Origin: Desulfonispora thiosulfatigenes DSM 11270
GTDB taxonomy: Bacteria > Bacillota > Peptococcia > Peptococcales > Desulfonisporaceae
Length of the DNA stretch: 64,000 nt
Reading direction: 5' to 3'
Assembly: GCF_900176035.1 (NCBI RefSeq)
Contig: NZ_FWWT01000014.1
Coordinates: 1-64,000, forward strand
The position numbers and the translations under genes are program-made. Positions 30,829 to 40,390 of this stretch are shown here, piece after piece. Under the pieces are notes generated by a model, which did no database searches, was not told the DNA's origin, and saw only the letters and a list, made by a program, of their open reading frames with translations. Numbering within the stretch: position 1 is the stretch's first letter; every line of letters starts with the position of its first letter.

Positions 30829-32712
30829 ATGAGTTATATTGCAGATACCTATGACGTAATCGTAGTGGGAGCTGGACATGCAGGTTGTGAGGCTGCTCTA
30901 GCATCTAGTCGTCTTGGAATGAAAACAGTAGTATTTACATTAAATATTGATAATATTGCTTTAATGCCTTGCAATCCATCTGTAGGAGGACCAGCAAAGG
31001 GTCATTTAGTACGCGAAATAGATGCACTAGGTGGAGAAATGGGACTTAATTTAGATAAAACACTTATTCAAGTGCGAATGCTAAACACTTCTAAAGGGCC
31101 AGCTGTTCATGCTTTAAGGGCGCAGGCTGATAAAAGTTTATATCAACAAGAAATGACGCAAACCTTATTTAATCAAGAAAATTTAGATGTAAAACAAGCT
31201 TTAATTGAGGAATTAATAATCGAAGATAGTAAGGTATGTGGTGTTTTAACAGATACGGGAGCTATTTATAAAGCCAATGCTGTTATACTAACAACTGGTA
31301 CGTATTTAAAGGGAAAAATATTTGTCGGTGAAATGAGTCGTTTAGCAGGCCCCCAGGGGAATATGCCTTCAATTAACTTAAGTAATAATTTAAAAGATTT
31401 AGGTTTTCAAATTGAGCGGTTTAAGACAGGTACACCATCTCGGATTGATAAAAATACCGTAGACTTTAGCAAAATGATTGAGCAACCAGGAGATGACCAA
31501 AATTTAAAATTCTCTTTTATGACAGATGAACCGTCGACAGTTAATTATTCTTGCTGGTTAACCTATACAAATGAAAAAACTCATAAAATTATCCAAGAAA
31601 ATATCCATAGATCTCCTCTTTATGGAGGAGAAATTGAAGGAACCGGTGCAAGATATTGTCCTTCAATTGAAGATAAAGTAGTAAGATTTGCTGATAAACC
31701 TGCACATCAAATTTTTGTGGAGCCAGAAGGGGTAAATACTAATGAACTATATGTACAAGGATTAAGTTCTAGCTTGCCTGAAGATGTGCAAAAACAAATG
31801 CTAAGAACAGTAGAGGGATTAGAAAAAGCAGAAATTATTAGAATTGGTTATGCTATAGAATATGATATACTTGTGCCAACTCAATTAAAAACTACTTTAG
31901 AAACTAAAAAAATTGCAGGATTATATTCAGCTGGACAAATTAATGGTACCTCTGGTTATGAAGAAGCAGCAGGACAAGGATTAATGGCTGGAATTAATGC
32001 AGCTTTAAAAATTCAAGGCAAAGAGCCATTCACTCTTAAAAGATCAGATGCTTATATAGGTGTTTTAATTGATGACTTAATTATTAAAGGAACTAATGAA
32101 CCTTACAGGCTGTTAACATCAAGAGCAGAGTATCGTTTATTACTTCGTCAAGATAATGCTGATTTAAGATTAACTCAAAAAGGACGAGAGGTCGGACTAG
32201 TAAAAGATGATCGTTATGAAAGATTTATGAGTAAAAAGGCTAAAATTGAAAGCGAATTAGAAAGATTAGCAACTATAACTGTGAGCTTTAAGGATGAAAA
32301 ATTAATTGAAATTTTAGCTAAAAAGAATAGTACTAATATAGGATATTCTATCAAAGCGATTGATTTAATTAAAAGGCCAGAGATTAGTTATGTAGAGCTA
32401 GTCGAAGAAGGTATTTTAACAAGTGACTTAAACCAAGAAGAAAAAGAACAAATTGATGTTCAAATTAAGTATGAAGGATATATTAAAAAACAAATTACTC
32501 AAGTTGAGCGTTTTGAAAAGATGGAAAGTAAGAAAATACCGGAAAATATTGATTACGATGAAATTGGTGGCTTGCGTATCGAAGCAAGACAAAAGCTAAT
32601 CCAAATTAGGCCTGAATCAGTAGGACAAGCATCAAGGATTTCAGGGGTTTCACCTGCTGATATTTCTGTCATTTTAATTTATTTAGAACAAAAGAGAAGA
32701 AAAAGGAGCTAG
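30829..32712 (+). CDS. mnmG: tRNA uridine 5-carboxymethylaminomethyl modification enzyme MnmG
   Basis: 627 aa FAD protein, partner of MnmE. The FAD dinucleotide motif [10 protein letters not shown] lies near the N-terminus. The family signatures [17 protein letters not shown] and [12 protein letters not shown] are present. The length is normal. GAGGAGG precedes the ATG. It sits in the mnmE-mnmG-rsmG operon. Confidence 0.98.
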   Translation: MSYIADTYDVIVVGAGHAGCEAALASSRLGMKTVVFTLNIDNIALMPCNPSVGGPAKGHLVREIDALGGEMGLNLDKTLIQVRMLNTSKGPAVHALRAQADKSLYQQEMTQTLFNQENLDVKQALIEELIIEDSKVCGVLTDTGAIYKANAVILTTGTYLKGKIFVGEMSRLAGPQGNMPSINLSNNLKDLGFQIERFKTGTPSRIDKNTVDFSKMIEQPGDDQNLKFSFMTDEPSTVNYSCWLTYTNEKTHKIIQENIHRSPLYGGEIEGTGARYCPSIEDKVVRFADKPAHQIFVEPEGVNTNELYVQGLSSSLPEDVQKQMLRTVEGLEKAEIIRIGYAIEYDILVPTQLKTTLETKKIAGLYSAGQINGTSGYEEAAGQGLMAGINAALKIQGKEPFTLKRSDAYIGVLIDDLIIKGTNEPYRLLTSRAEYRLLLRQDNADLRLTQKGREVGLVKDDRYERFMSKKAKIESELERLATITVSFKDEKLIEILAKKNSTNIGYSIKAIDLIKRPEISYVELVEEGILTSDLNQEEKEQIDVQIKYEGYIKKQITQVERFEKMESKKIPENIDYDEIGGLRIEARQKLIQIRPESVGQASRISGVSPADISVILIYLEQKRRKRS

Positions 32713-32716
32713 AAAA

Positions 32717-33433
32717 TTGCAGGAAAAATTAAAAAGAATATTAACAGAGGAACAAATTGAGTTTACAGGGGAAAATATTATTAAATTAACTACTTTCATG
32801 GATTTATTACAAGAATGGAATAAAAAAATGAATTTAACTGCAATTGAAAGTGATGAAGAAATCATGTATAAACACTTTTTAGATTCACTTTTATGCCTAA
32901 AAGTATGGGATAAATGGGAAAATAAAAAGATTATTGATATTGGCACGGGTGCTGGTTTTCCAGGGATACCTTTAAAAATATTTGAAGATAGCATTAAAAT
33001 TGATTTACTTGACTCTTTAAATAAAAGATTAGTATTTTTAGAAAATGTGATAGAAAATTTGAGTTTAACTAATGTAAATGTTATTCATGGAAGAGCAGAA
33101 GACTATGGCAAGGATATAGATTATAGGCAGGGTTATGATTTAGTTTTAGCTAGGGCTGTAGCTAATTTACCAATTCTCTTAGAATTTTGCTTGCCATTTG
33201 TAAAAGTAGGAGGACACTTTATAGCTTTAAAGGGTCCAGAGGTACAAGAAGAGTTAACTAATAGTGAAAAAGCTTTAGAAACCCTTGGTGGAAAATATGT
33301 TGATAGTAAAAGTTTTAGTTTAATGAACGGACAACATCAACGTAATATCATGATTTTTGAAAAAATATTTGATACACCTGATAAATATCCTCGCAAAGCA
33401 GGGATACCTAAAAAAAGACCTATTATTAAATAG
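32717..33433 (+). CDS. rsmG: 16S rRNA (guanine-N7)-methyltransferase RsmG
   Basis: 238 aa. It methylates N7 of G527 of 16S rRNA using SAM. The SAM motif IDIGTGAGFPGIPLKI is at ~75-90 and the conserved HFLDSL precedes it. The start is a TTG, four bases after mnmG, with AAGGAG 8 nt upstream. Loss of RsmG is a known route to low-level streptomycin resistance in other bacteria. Confidence 0.97.
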   Translation: MQEKLKRILTEEQIEFTGENIIKLTTFMDLLQEWNKKMNLTAIESDEEIMYKHFLDSLLCLKVWDKWENKKIIDIGTGAGFPGIPLKIFEDSIKIDLLDSLNKRLVFLENVIENLSLTNVNVIHGRAEDYGKDIDYRQGYDLVLARAVANLPILLEFCLPFVKVGGHFIALKGPEVQEELTNSEKALETLGGKYVDSKSFSLMNGQHQRNIMIFEKIFDTPDKYPRKAGIPKKRPIIK

Positions 33434-33503
33434 TAATTTAATGGAGGATTTTAACGCTATTTAAAGAATATATACAAAGAAGTAAGAATAAGGGGTGTCC
33501 TTA

Positions 33504-34343
33504 ATGAAAGATCATTTATCTAAGCTTTTTAACATAGGCAATGATACTAAAGATAATATAAAGGATATAGATTTAGAGTTAATACATCCTAATCCATATC
33601 AGCCGAGAAAGTTTTTTGAACAAAGACAATTAGAAGAATTAGCTGAATCAATTAAACAATATGGAGTCATGCAGCCAGTTGTTGTTCGAAAAGTAGGCAC
33701 AAATTATGAATTAGTAGCAGGAGAAAGAAGAACAAGAGCTTCAAGATTAGCAGGGCTAAAAACTATTCCTGCTATAGTGAAAAACCTAACTGATAAAGAA
33801 ACAGCTGAAATAGCTTTAATTGAAAACCTGCAAAGGGAAAATTTAAACTATTTTGAAGAAGCTGAAGGTTATAATAGATTGTTAAAAGAATTTGATTTAA
33901 CCCAAGAAGAATTAGCTAAAAAGGTAAGTAAAAGTCAATCTACAGTTGCTAACAAGATAAGATTATTAAATTTAGATAAAGATGTTAGAGATTTGATAAC
34001 CTTTGATGTAATTACAGAAAGACATGCAAGAGCCCTGCTTAAGTTAGAAGATCAAGAATCACAAAAAAAATTATTACAAGCAATTTATGAAAAAGGTTTA
34101 AATGTAAGACAAACCGATGAGTTAGTAGAAGTAATTTTAATTGACAGCGAGAAAAAGGAAAATGAAAAAGTAAAAAGAAAAGTTAAAAAAGTATATAAGG
34201 ATATGAGAATTTTTCTTAATACAATACGTGATGCTGTAAATACAATTAAAGATGCAGGATTAGAAGCAGATATCAAGGAAGATGAAAACGAAGAATATTT
34301 TGAGGTTACGATTAAACTACCGAAAAATAATACTGCCAAATAA
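33504..34343 (+). CDS. noc: Nucleoid occlusion protein Noc (ParB family)
   Basis: 279 aa ParB/Noc CTPase. The ParB N-terminal domain has the box GERRTRASRLAG near residue 80, then the helix-turn-helix LTQEELAKKVSKSQSTVANKIRLL near 140, then a basic linker and a dimerisation tail. Noc blocks septum formation over the nucleoid. Assignment to Noc instead of ParB rests on its place between rsmG and soj, the presence of a second ParB next to soj, and an N-terminus without the ParB KRLGKGLGALL start. The ATG follows AAGGGG by 8 nt. Confidence 0.88.
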   Translation: MKDHLSKLFNIGNDTKDNIKDIDLELIHPNPYQPRKFFEQRQLEELAESIKQYGVMQPVVVRKVGTNYELVAGERRTRASRLAGLKTIPAIVKNLTDKETAEIALIENLQRENLNYFEEAEGYNRLLKEFDLTQEELAKKVSKSQSTVANKIRLLNLDKDVRDLITFDVITERHARALLKLEDQESQKKLLQAIYEKGLNVRQTDELVEVILIDSEKKENEKVKRKVKKVYKDMRIFLNTIRDAVNTIKDAGLEADIKEDENEEYFEVTIKLPKNNTAK

Positions 34344-34356
34344 GGCAGTTTTTTTT
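34332..34356 (+). terminator. Terminator of noc, overlapping its stop codon
   Basis: ACTGCC (34332-34337) and GGCAGT (34344-34349) with the noc TAA in the loop, followed by eight T. Confidence 0.9.
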
Positions 34357-34467
34357 CTAAGAAAAATGCATCCAAAAATGGCCTTCAAATTTGCCTTTAA
34401 ATGACTTAAAATAAGACCTCCTTAATGATAACCCTAGCAGGAAAAAAAGGAATATTATAAGGAGAAA

Positions 34468-34504
34468 TCCTGTACATTTTCATTTTTATAGTCAAAATAC
34501 AGGA
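34468..34504. repeat. Inverted repeat between noc and soj
   Basis: TCCTGTACATTTT pairs with AAAATACAGGA except for a two-base bulge, around a loop of ~13 nt, about 45 bases before the soj start. It is not followed by a T-run on either strand. It may be part of the soj leader or an operator. Confidence 0.5.
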
Positions 34505-34553
34505 ATTTATCAAAACAACTAGAAATTTTAACTTAAAAGATGAGGTGAGTAGG

Positions 34554-35330
34554 GTGGGGAGAACTATAGCCATAGCTAATCAAAAAGGCGGAGTAGCTAA
34601 AACAACAACTGCTGTAAATTTAAGTACAGGCATAGCTATGCTAGGCAAGAAGGTGTTATTAATTGATATAGACCCTCAAGGAAATGCAACTAGTGGACTA
34701 GGGGTTGATCGTAAGAATATTAATAAATGCATATATGATGTATTAGTAAATGGAGTATCTTTAGATAAAGTAGTTATACCAACTAATATTGATAATTTAT
34801 CTGTTTTACCTTCTACTATCCAATTAGCTGGTGCAGAAGTAGAATTAGTTTCTGTTATCTCTAGAGAGGTGAGGTTAAAAAAGGCTATAGATAACATTAA
34901 AAAGGATTATGATTATATTTTTATTGATTGTCCACCTTCATTAGGTCTATTAACTCTTAATTCTTTAACTGCAGCAGATTCAATCTTAATACCTATCCAA
35001 TGTGAGTACTATGCTTTAGAAGGTTTAAGTCAATTGATGAGTACAATCAAATTAGTGCGTAAACATCTTAATGAAGATTTAGATATTGAAGGTGTTGTAA
35101 TGACTATGTTTGATGCTCGTACTAATTTGTCAAATCAAATTGTAGATGAAGTAAAAGAACACTTTAAAGAAAAGGTATTTGCAAGTATTATCCCCCGAAA
35201 TGTAAGGTTAAGTGAAGCTCCTAGCTTTGGAAAACCAGGTATTATCTATGATCCTAAGTCTAAAGGCTCTGAAATGTACAAACAATTAGCTAAGGAAGTG
35301 GTTGAAAATGAGTACAAAAAGATTGGGTAA
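34554..35330 (+). CDS. soj: Chromosome partitioning ATPase Soj/ParA
   Basis: 258 aa. ParA-type Walker ATPase that binds DNA non-specifically as a dimer and works with ParB-parS in origin segregation and, in Bacillus, in control of DnaA. The deviant Walker A is KGGVAKTT (residues 11-18), with DIDPQGNAT and DCPPSLG further on. I choose the GTG at 34554 (MGRTIAIANQ): GAGG is 8 nt upstream and homologues start there. It overlaps parB. Confidence 0.95.
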   Translation: MGRTIAIANQKGGVAKTTTAVNLSTGIAMLGKKVLLIDIDPQGNATSGLGVDRKNINKCIYDVLVNGVSLDKVVIPTNIDNLSVLPSTIQLAGAEVELVSVISREVRLKKAIDNIKKDYDYIFIDCPPSLGLLTLNSLTAADSILIPIQCEYYALEGLSQLMSTIKLVRKHLNEDLDIEGVVMTMFDARTNLSNQIVDEVKEHFKEKVFASIIPRNVRLSEAPSFGKPGIIYDPKSKGSEMYKQLAKEVVENEYKKIG

Positions 35331-36183
35331 AGGATTGGGAGCCTTACTTTCCGACACTGATACAAGTAGAGAAGATATTGAAAACATTAAAAGAGGAAGT
35401 AGTGAATTAAAAATAAGTTCTATAAAACCAAATTCATTTCAACCTCGAAAGGTTTTTGATCCAGAGAAATTAAATGAATTAATGCTATCGATTAAAGAAC
35501 ATGGTGTAGTTCAACCTATTGTTGTCAGAACCATTGATCAAGGATATGAATTAGTAGTTGGCGAAAGAAGACTAAGAGCATGTAAAAAGTTAGGGTTTAC
35601 ACATATTCCTGCAATCATCAAAGATTATAATGATGAAAAAATGATGGAAGTTGCTTTAATAGAGAATATTCAAAGACATAATTTAAATCCAGTAGAAGAG
35701 GCAAATGCTTATAAATCTTTAATTGAAATATATAATTTTAGTCAAGAAGATTTAGCTAAAAAGGTGGGAAAATCTCGTCCCTATATCTCTAATTTTCTAC
35801 GTTTATTAAATTTACCGGATAATATCCTTAATTTATTAGCAGAAAATAAAATAAGTGTAGGCCATGCTCGTTCACTATTATCTTTAGAAGACCCTAATAG
35901 TCAAATTGAAATTGTCCAAAGGATAATTGATGAGCAACTTTCAGTAAGACAAACAGAAAATATAATTAAAAAATTATTAAATAATGAACATAAAAAATCT
36001 GCAAAAAACACAAATGAACCTAGTTCTCCTATTATTAGTGATTTTCAAGATAAATTAAGAAGTAAATTTGGGACAAAAGTTTTAATTAAGGAAAAAGGAG
36101 ATAATGGTAAAATAGAGATAGAATTTTATAATCAAAGCGACTTGCAAAGAATTTTAGAATTAATCTTAGATAGTGAATTTTAA
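35308..36183 (+). CDS. parB: Chromosome partitioning protein ParB/Spo0J
   Basis: 291 aa. It begins with KRLGKGLGALLSDTD, the segment that stimulates ParA ATPase. It has the CTP-binding GERRLRACKKLG motif, the HTH FSQEDLAKKVGKSRPYISNFLRLL and a C-terminal dimer domain. It loads at parS and spreads as a CTP-dependent clamp. Two perfect parS sites lie directly after its stop codon. The ATG lies inside soj (23-nt overlap), so the two are translationally coupled. Confidence 0.96.
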   Translation: MSTKRLGKGLGALLSDTDTSREDIENIKRGSSELKISSIKPNSFQPRKVFDPEKLNELMLSIKEHGVVQPIVVRTIDQGYELVVGERRLRACKKLGFTHIPAIIKDYNDEKMMEVALIENIQRHNLNPVEEANAYKSLIEIYNFSQEDLAKKVGKSRPYISNFLRLLNLPDNILNLLAENKISVGHARSLLSLEDPNSQIEIVQRIIDEQLSVRQTENIIKKLLNNEHKKSAKNTNEPSSPIISDFQDKLRSKFGTKVLIKEKGDNGKIEIEFYNQSDLQRILELILDSEF

Positions 36184-36184
36184 G

Positions 36185-36200
36185 TGTTTCACGTGAAACA
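36185..36200. promoter_or_regulatory. parS site 1
   Basis: TGTTTCACGTGAAACA, a perfect match to the Bacillus/general parS 16-mer, extended to a 22-bp palindrome (36182-36203). It starts two bases after the parB stop codon and is followed by CTTTTCTT, so the hairpin could also help terminate soj-parB mRNA. Confidence 0.97.
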
Positions 36201-36225
36201 CTTTTCTTATGTTTTAATTTTCTAA

Positions 36226-36241
36226 TGTTTCACGTGAAACA
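36226..36241. promoter_or_regulatory. parS site 2
   Basis: A second perfect TGTTTCACGTGAAACA, 41 bp centre-to-centre from the first. It is extended to a 22-bp palindrome with different flanks (TAA/TTA, 36223-36244). Confidence 0.97.
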
Positions 36242-36276
36242 TTAAATTTTGGTTAAGGAAGGTAGGATAGTTTTTA

Positions 36277-36975
36277 ATGTTAGGAACAATAGTGAATGTT
36301 TTGGCAATAATCTTAGGTTCTGTCATTGGACTTAATTTAAAAAAAGGAATGCCAGCAAGATTTAAAGAAGTAATCATGCAAGGAATTGGTTTAACAGTAA
36401 TTTTAATAGGTTTAAAAATGTCCTTAAATGTTAATAACGAAATAATAGTAATTATAGCCTTAGTTTTAGGAGGTTTATTAGGAGAATACTTAAATATAGA
36501 TTATCGTTTAAATCAATTTGGTGAACGCTTAAAAAGCATTATTGGTTCAAAAGATGGTGGATTTGTAAATGGGTTTGTTACAGCTAGTTTGATTTATTGT
36601 GTTGGAGCTATGGCCATTATGGGCTCGATTGAAAGTGGATTAAATGGAAATCATCAAATTTTATTTGCTAAATCCTCTTTAGATGGTATTTCAGCAATAG
36701 TTTTTAGCTCTACTTTAGGGATAGGTGTAATGTTTTCAGCACTTGCAGTTTTTATTTATCAAGGAATATTAACCCTTTTAGCAGTTGCTGTAAAAGATTT
36801 TTTAACTCAAGATATTATTACTTATATGAGTTGCGTGGGTGGATTATTAATAGTAGGTATAGGTTTTAATATTTTAGGAATCAAAGAATTTAAAGTAGCA
36901 AATTTATTACCAGCAGTTTTTATAGTCATTATTGTTGTTTATATCGGGATATATTTTTTTCCACAATATGTTTAA
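36277..36975 (+). CDS. DUF554 family membrane protein
   Basis: 232 aa, about seven hydrophobic segments. MLGTIVNVLAIILGSVIGL, the CVGAMAIMGSIESGL motif and the KSSLDGISAIVFSSTLGIGV segment are diagnostic for DUF554 (YdfK/YqgA type). The function is unknown; homologues look like small transporters with glycine-rich helices. It begins 36 bp after the second parS, a common neighbour of parB in Clostridia. Confidence 0.88.
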   Translation: MLGTIVNVLAIILGSVIGLNLKKGMPARFKEVIMQGIGLTVILIGLKMSLNVNNEIIVIIALVLGGLLGEYLNIDYRLNQFGERLKSIIGSKDGGFVNGFVTASLIYCVGAMAIMGSIESGLNGNHQILFAKSSLDGISAIVFSSTLGIGVMFSALAVFIYQGILTLLAVAVKDFLTQDIITYMSCVGGLLIVGIGFNILGIKEFKVANLLPAVFIVIIVVYIGIYFFPQYV

Positions 36976-37043
36976 ATTAGGAATGTATAAAAACAGCCTC
37001 TTTTCTTAATAATAAGAAGGTAGAAGAAAAGGAGTTGAGTGTG

Positions 37044-37277
37044 ATGGATAAGACTATTGCAGTTGAAAGTAACTTACTCAGAGTAGGAAGATATTTAGAA
37101 TGTAATGGATACGATATTGTTGATTTAGATAATATTAATAGAGCTGATATGGTAGTTATTTCAGGTGGTAGCAAGGATTTTTTAGGTCACCAAGATTCTA
37201 TGACTGCTCGTCCTGTTATTGATGCTACTGGTTTATCAGTTCATGATGTTTTACTTCGTGTTAAATCGTATCACTAG
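37044..37277 (+). CDS. UPF0180 (YkuS-like) small protein
   Basis: 77 aa. The pattern IAVESNL..VGRYLECNGYDIVDLD and the ADMVVISGGSKDFLGHQD segment match the UPF0180/YkuS family of small Firmicutes proteins, of unknown function. The ATG at 37044 is 9 nt after AAAAGGAG; an in-frame GTG three bases earlier is the alternative. It is followed by a strong terminator. Confidence 0.82.
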   Translation: MDKTIAVESNLLRVGRYLECNGYDIVDLDNINRADMVVISGGSKDFLGHQDSMTARPVIDATGLSVHDVLLRVKSYH

Positions 37278-37352
37278 GATTAACATAAATTACAAATAAT
37301 TGGTATCTAAAGATTAGTGAAAAAATAAGTCACATTTCCTTTTCAAATATAT

Positions 37353-37383
37353 AAAATAGCTAGCTTTGCTAGCTATTTTTTTT
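37353..37383 (+). terminator. Terminator of the YkuS-like gene
   Basis: AAAATAGCTAGC (37353-37364) pairs perfectly with 37368-37379 around a 3-nt loop, then eight T. Confidence 0.95.
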
Positions 37384-37438
37384 ATGTATATTTAGAAGAA
37401 ACAATCAATATATATACTAATAATGCTTTAATTTTAAA

Positions 37439-37458
37439 CCAGCACTAATTAGTGCTGG
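37439..37458 (-). terminator. Perfect palindrome over the yyaC stop codon, probable terminator
   Basis: CCAGCACTAATTAGTGCTGG is a 20-bp perfect palindrome overlapping the last codons and TAA of the YyaC gene. On the minus strand it is followed by TTTAAAATT. Confidence 0.6.
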
Positions 37459-38039
37459 TACTTAGATTCATATAGTTTAGCTATAACTTGAGAAATTTTA
37501 TCTGCCATTTGCATGACAATACTTAATCTAGTATTTTGTAAAACTAAGTACTCCATAAATCCGCCTACATTTACTACCCCTGATATAGAAAGGTCTCCTA
37601 CAGGAGGAAGATTTTTATTTACTGCAGCACCAGGTTTTATGGATCCTTGATTATATGCTACATAACCTATGCTATTTAGATTTCCTAAGCAAGCGTCTAT
37701 AGCAATAATAAGAGGATTATTAAAAGTAGTATTAATTGATGAAAATACATCATTCATATTAGTAGCATGTACTGGATTATTTAAAGTACCATAAACAAAT
37801 TGATTGTAGGGTTGTTTTTGTTTTAGCATCCATCCTACTAAGGGACCTAAACTGTCACCAGTTGATCTATCAGTTCCAATACAAACAGTGACTAGGGGCC
37901 TATTGGTATACGCATTTAAGTCCATAATTCTATCATTTAGAAATTGAGCACTTTGATCAATAAAATTATCACTTTCCATATGAAGACGGATTTTTTTCTC
38001 AGTTGTTTTAATATTTTTTGCAACAGTACTTTTTAACAT
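37449..38039 (-). CDS. yyaC: YyaC-like spore protease/hydrolase
   Basis: 196 aa. VTVCIGTDRSTGDSLGPLVG and the IIAIDACLG and GDLSISGVVNVGGFMEYL segments match the YyaC family, which is related to the GPR/hydrogenase-maturation protease fold and limited to endospore formers. The gene lies near spo0J in Bacillus too. It is one of few head-on genes on this arm. RBS GGAGGTATTATG is good. The exact substrate is unknown. Confidence 0.88.
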   Translation of the reverse strand: MLKSTVAKNIKTTEKKIRLHMESDNFIDQSAQFLNDRIMDLNAYTNRPLVTVCIGTDRSTGDSLGPLVGWMLKQKQPYNQFVYGTLNNPVHATNMNDVFSSINTTFNNPLIIAIDACLGNLNSIGYVAYNQGSIKPGAAVNKNLPPVGDLSISGVVNVGGFMEYLVLQNTRLSIVMQMADKISQVIAKLYESKYQH

Positions 38040-38215
38040 AATACCTCCTTAAATCATTATTCTGAGGTTAGTATGTCCTAAATCTTAAATATAAAACTTT
38101 AAAAACATTAAATTTAAAGGTAAGAATATTATTAATACTCATAAATGAAAGAATATTATCAATAATTTAAATTAATTTATTTTATTAACAATTTTAAAAC
38201 CGGAGGTGAAGTAAT

Positions 38216-39232
38216 ATAAAAAGTATTATCAAGGTTGCATTAACTTTTATTGGATCATTAATTGGAGCGGGTTTTGCTTCAGGTCAAGAAATGGTTAAGT
38301 TTTTTGTCTTATTTGGTGATAAAGGAATATGGGGGGCAATTTTAGGAGGTACCCTAATTTCCGTAGTAGGTGGATTTACTACACTTATAGTTAATAAGAA
38401 TAACATAAGTAATTATGGTGATTTATTAAACTTTATGTTTCCAAAGAAAATAGCAAAGATTATGGATACAATTATTTTTATTTCGATATGGGTCAGTCTA
38501 GGAGTCATGTTTATAGGAAGTTCAAATATTTTATTAGAACAATTTGGGATACCAATTTACTTAGGTGTGGCAATTATAGCTATTACAATTTGTCTATTTT
38601 TATGGGTAGGAATAGAGGGCTTATTAAAGGCTAACTCAGTTTTAGTTCCTTTTCTTATTGTTTTAACTCTTTTTAATAGTTCATATTATTTGATTAATCC
38701 ACTTCCTTGTCTGCATATGACTAATGGTCTCTTACCTAATTGGTGGATTTCAGGTATCTTGTACGCAACATTAAATATGCTTTTAGGAATAGTAATCATA
38801 ACTTCTCTGAAAGAAGAAGATAAAAAAATTCCTCTGAGTGGAGGAATTTTAGGTGGTATAATTTTAGTATTATTATCATTATTAATTATTAAAAGTCTCT
38901 CATTATTACCAGATAGCATGCTATACACGGAAATGCCTTTGTTAACTCTAAGTTTAAGCATTAGTAAAATGGTGGGTATTTTATATATAGTAGGATTATT
39001 AGTAGCCATGTTAACAACAGCATTAGCTGATACTCATTCTATCTGCAAAAGGTTAGAAAGAAGATTTACATATCGTAGAAGTTTACCTTTAGTAATTGCT
39101 TCAACTTTTGTTTTTGTTCCTTTTAAATTTTCATTACTAGTAGGAATTTTATATCCTCTAATAGGTTATATCGGAATTCCTTTAGTTTTAGCAGTAATTT
39201 GGTACGGTTTAAAATCCCTTAAAGTCGGGTGA
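38216..39232 (+). CDS. YkvI-family membrane transporter-like protein, apparent ATA start
   Basis: 338 aa if started at ATA 38216. The N-terminal conserved helix IKVALTFIGSLIGAGFASGQE lies upstream of the first in-frame ATG (38291). GGAGGTGA (38202-38209) is 9 nt before ATA, and an in-frame TGA at 38207-38209 rules out a longer start. No ATG, GTG or TTG exists between that stop and the conserved helix. About ten membrane segments follow, as in the YkvI family distantly related to amino acid/sodium symporters; the substrate is unknown. The 3' end overlaps the convergent lysR by 24 bp. Confidence 0.8.
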   Translation: MKSIIKVALTFIGSLIGAGFASGQEMVKFFVLFGDKGIWGAILGGTLISVVGGFTTLIVNKNNISNYGDLLNFMFPKKIAKIMDTIIFISIWVSLGVMFIGSSNILLEQFGIPIYLGVAIIAITICLFLWVGIEGLLKANSVLVPFLIVLTLFNSSYYLINPLPCLHMTNGLLPNWWISGILYATLNMLLGIVIITSLKEEDKKIPLSGGILGGIILVLLSLLIIKSLSLLPDSMLYTEMPLLTLSLSISKMVGILYIVGLLVAMLTTALADTHSICKRLERRFTYRRSLPLVIASTFVFVPFKFSLLVGILYPLIGYIGIPLVLAVIWYGLKSLKVG

Positions 39233-40102
39233 TTCAGTATAATTTTTAATAAAGTCAATAAAAGATTTAGTGGCTTTTGATAAATATTTATCTTTGCGCC
39301 AAGCTAGTCCAATAGTAGTTTCGATGGTTTCGGTTAAAGGAACTGCGACAATATCTTTAGTATCCCTAGCAGCCATTTCTAATAAAAATGATATTCCAAC
39401 GCCACTAGCTACTAAAGCTTTTATTGTTTCGATTTGATTTGAAGAAAAAATAACCCTAGGCTTTAATTTATGCTGATGGCACCTTTGCATAATAGCACGT
39501 CTATGAAAAGAATCATCTTTTAATAAAATAAAATCTTCATTTTCAAGTTCAGTAAAACAAACTTCTTTACAATTACATAGCCGATGGTCTTTCGAAACAC
39601 ATAACACAATATTAGTTTTAAATATTTCAATAGTATCTAATTGTTTTGAGTTTTTAGGCAAAATTATTAAACCTAAATCTAAATCACCTTTTTCAATTAA
39701 CTGTCTAGCATTAATAGAACCTTCTTCATATACTTGTAAGTCTAAATTAGGATAATCCTTTGAAAATTTAGTAAACATATTAGGAAAAAAATGGGCCCCT
39801 ATCATAGGAGGGAGTCCTAATTTTATTTGTCCTTTATCTAAACACTTTAAATCCCTGATTTCAAGCAAGGTATCATTAAGTTCAAAAAGAATTTTATCTA
39901 TTCTATTTAAAAAAACCTTTCCTTCTTCTGTTAGATAAACTCTTTTTTTGTTACGGTCTAATAGTACGACCCCTAATTCTTCTTCTAATTTACGAATGGA
40001 ATTAGTAACAGAGGGTTGTGATACATGGAGAGCTTCAGCAGCTTTGGTGAAATTTTTTAATTTACTAACCTTTTGAAAATATTCTAATTGTCTTAATTCC
40101 AT
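39209..40102 (-). CDS. LysR-family transcriptional regulator
   Basis: 297 aa. The N-terminal winged HTH (FTKAAEALHVSQPSVTNSIRKLEEELG, ~18-45) is followed by a periplasmic-binding-type effector domain (~90-290). It is divergent from fumarase (288-bp gap), so fumarase genes are the likely targets, with a dicarboxylate or related metabolite as possible co-inducer; this is inference from position. The ATG at 40102 follows GGAG by 8 nt; a GTG nine bases earlier is less likely. No confident operator was found in the AT-rich gap. Confidence 0.92.
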   Translation of the reverse strand: MELRQLEYFQKVSKLKNFTKAAEALHVSQPSVTNSIRKLEEELGVVLLDRNKKRVYLTEEGKVFLNRIDKILFELNDTLLEIRDLKCLDKGQIKLGLPPMIGAHFFPNMFTKFSKDYPNLDLQVYEEGSINARQLIEKGDLDLGLIILPKNSKQLDTIEIFKTNIVLCVSKDHRLCNCKEVCFTELENEDFILLKDDSFHRRAIMQRCHQHKLKPRVIFSSNQIETIKALVASGVGISFLLEMAARDTKDIVAVPLTETIETTIGLAWRKDKYLSKATKSFIDFIKNYTESPDFKGF

Positions 40103-40390
40103 GCAAATCACTCCAAAGAAATAGTTATTATTTATTATACTATAACTTTATAATATAATCATGTTATTTTAGCATATTTAAGGCAAATAACAAAAAATAT
40201 AAATATGCAAGTTATTAAGATATTAATATATAAAATATTAAGGATACAAGCATATAATCAATAAAGATTAATTATATTAACTAAATATTTGAAAGATTAG
40301 ATAATTTTCAATAAATTTATCCCAAATATAATTTATTTAGTTTACAATAGAAATATATACTTTTTTAATTAATGTAGAAGGGGTGGAGGC

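Noticed and set aside
33504-36183. Noc and ParB as a recent tandem duplication
   Set aside because: They differ widely in sequence and hold the separate noc and parB positions found in many Firmicutes.
40103-40390. LysR operator with T-N11-A symmetry
   Set aside because: The gap is so AT-rich that ATAAC/GTTAT-type pairs occur by chance; none stands out enough to report.
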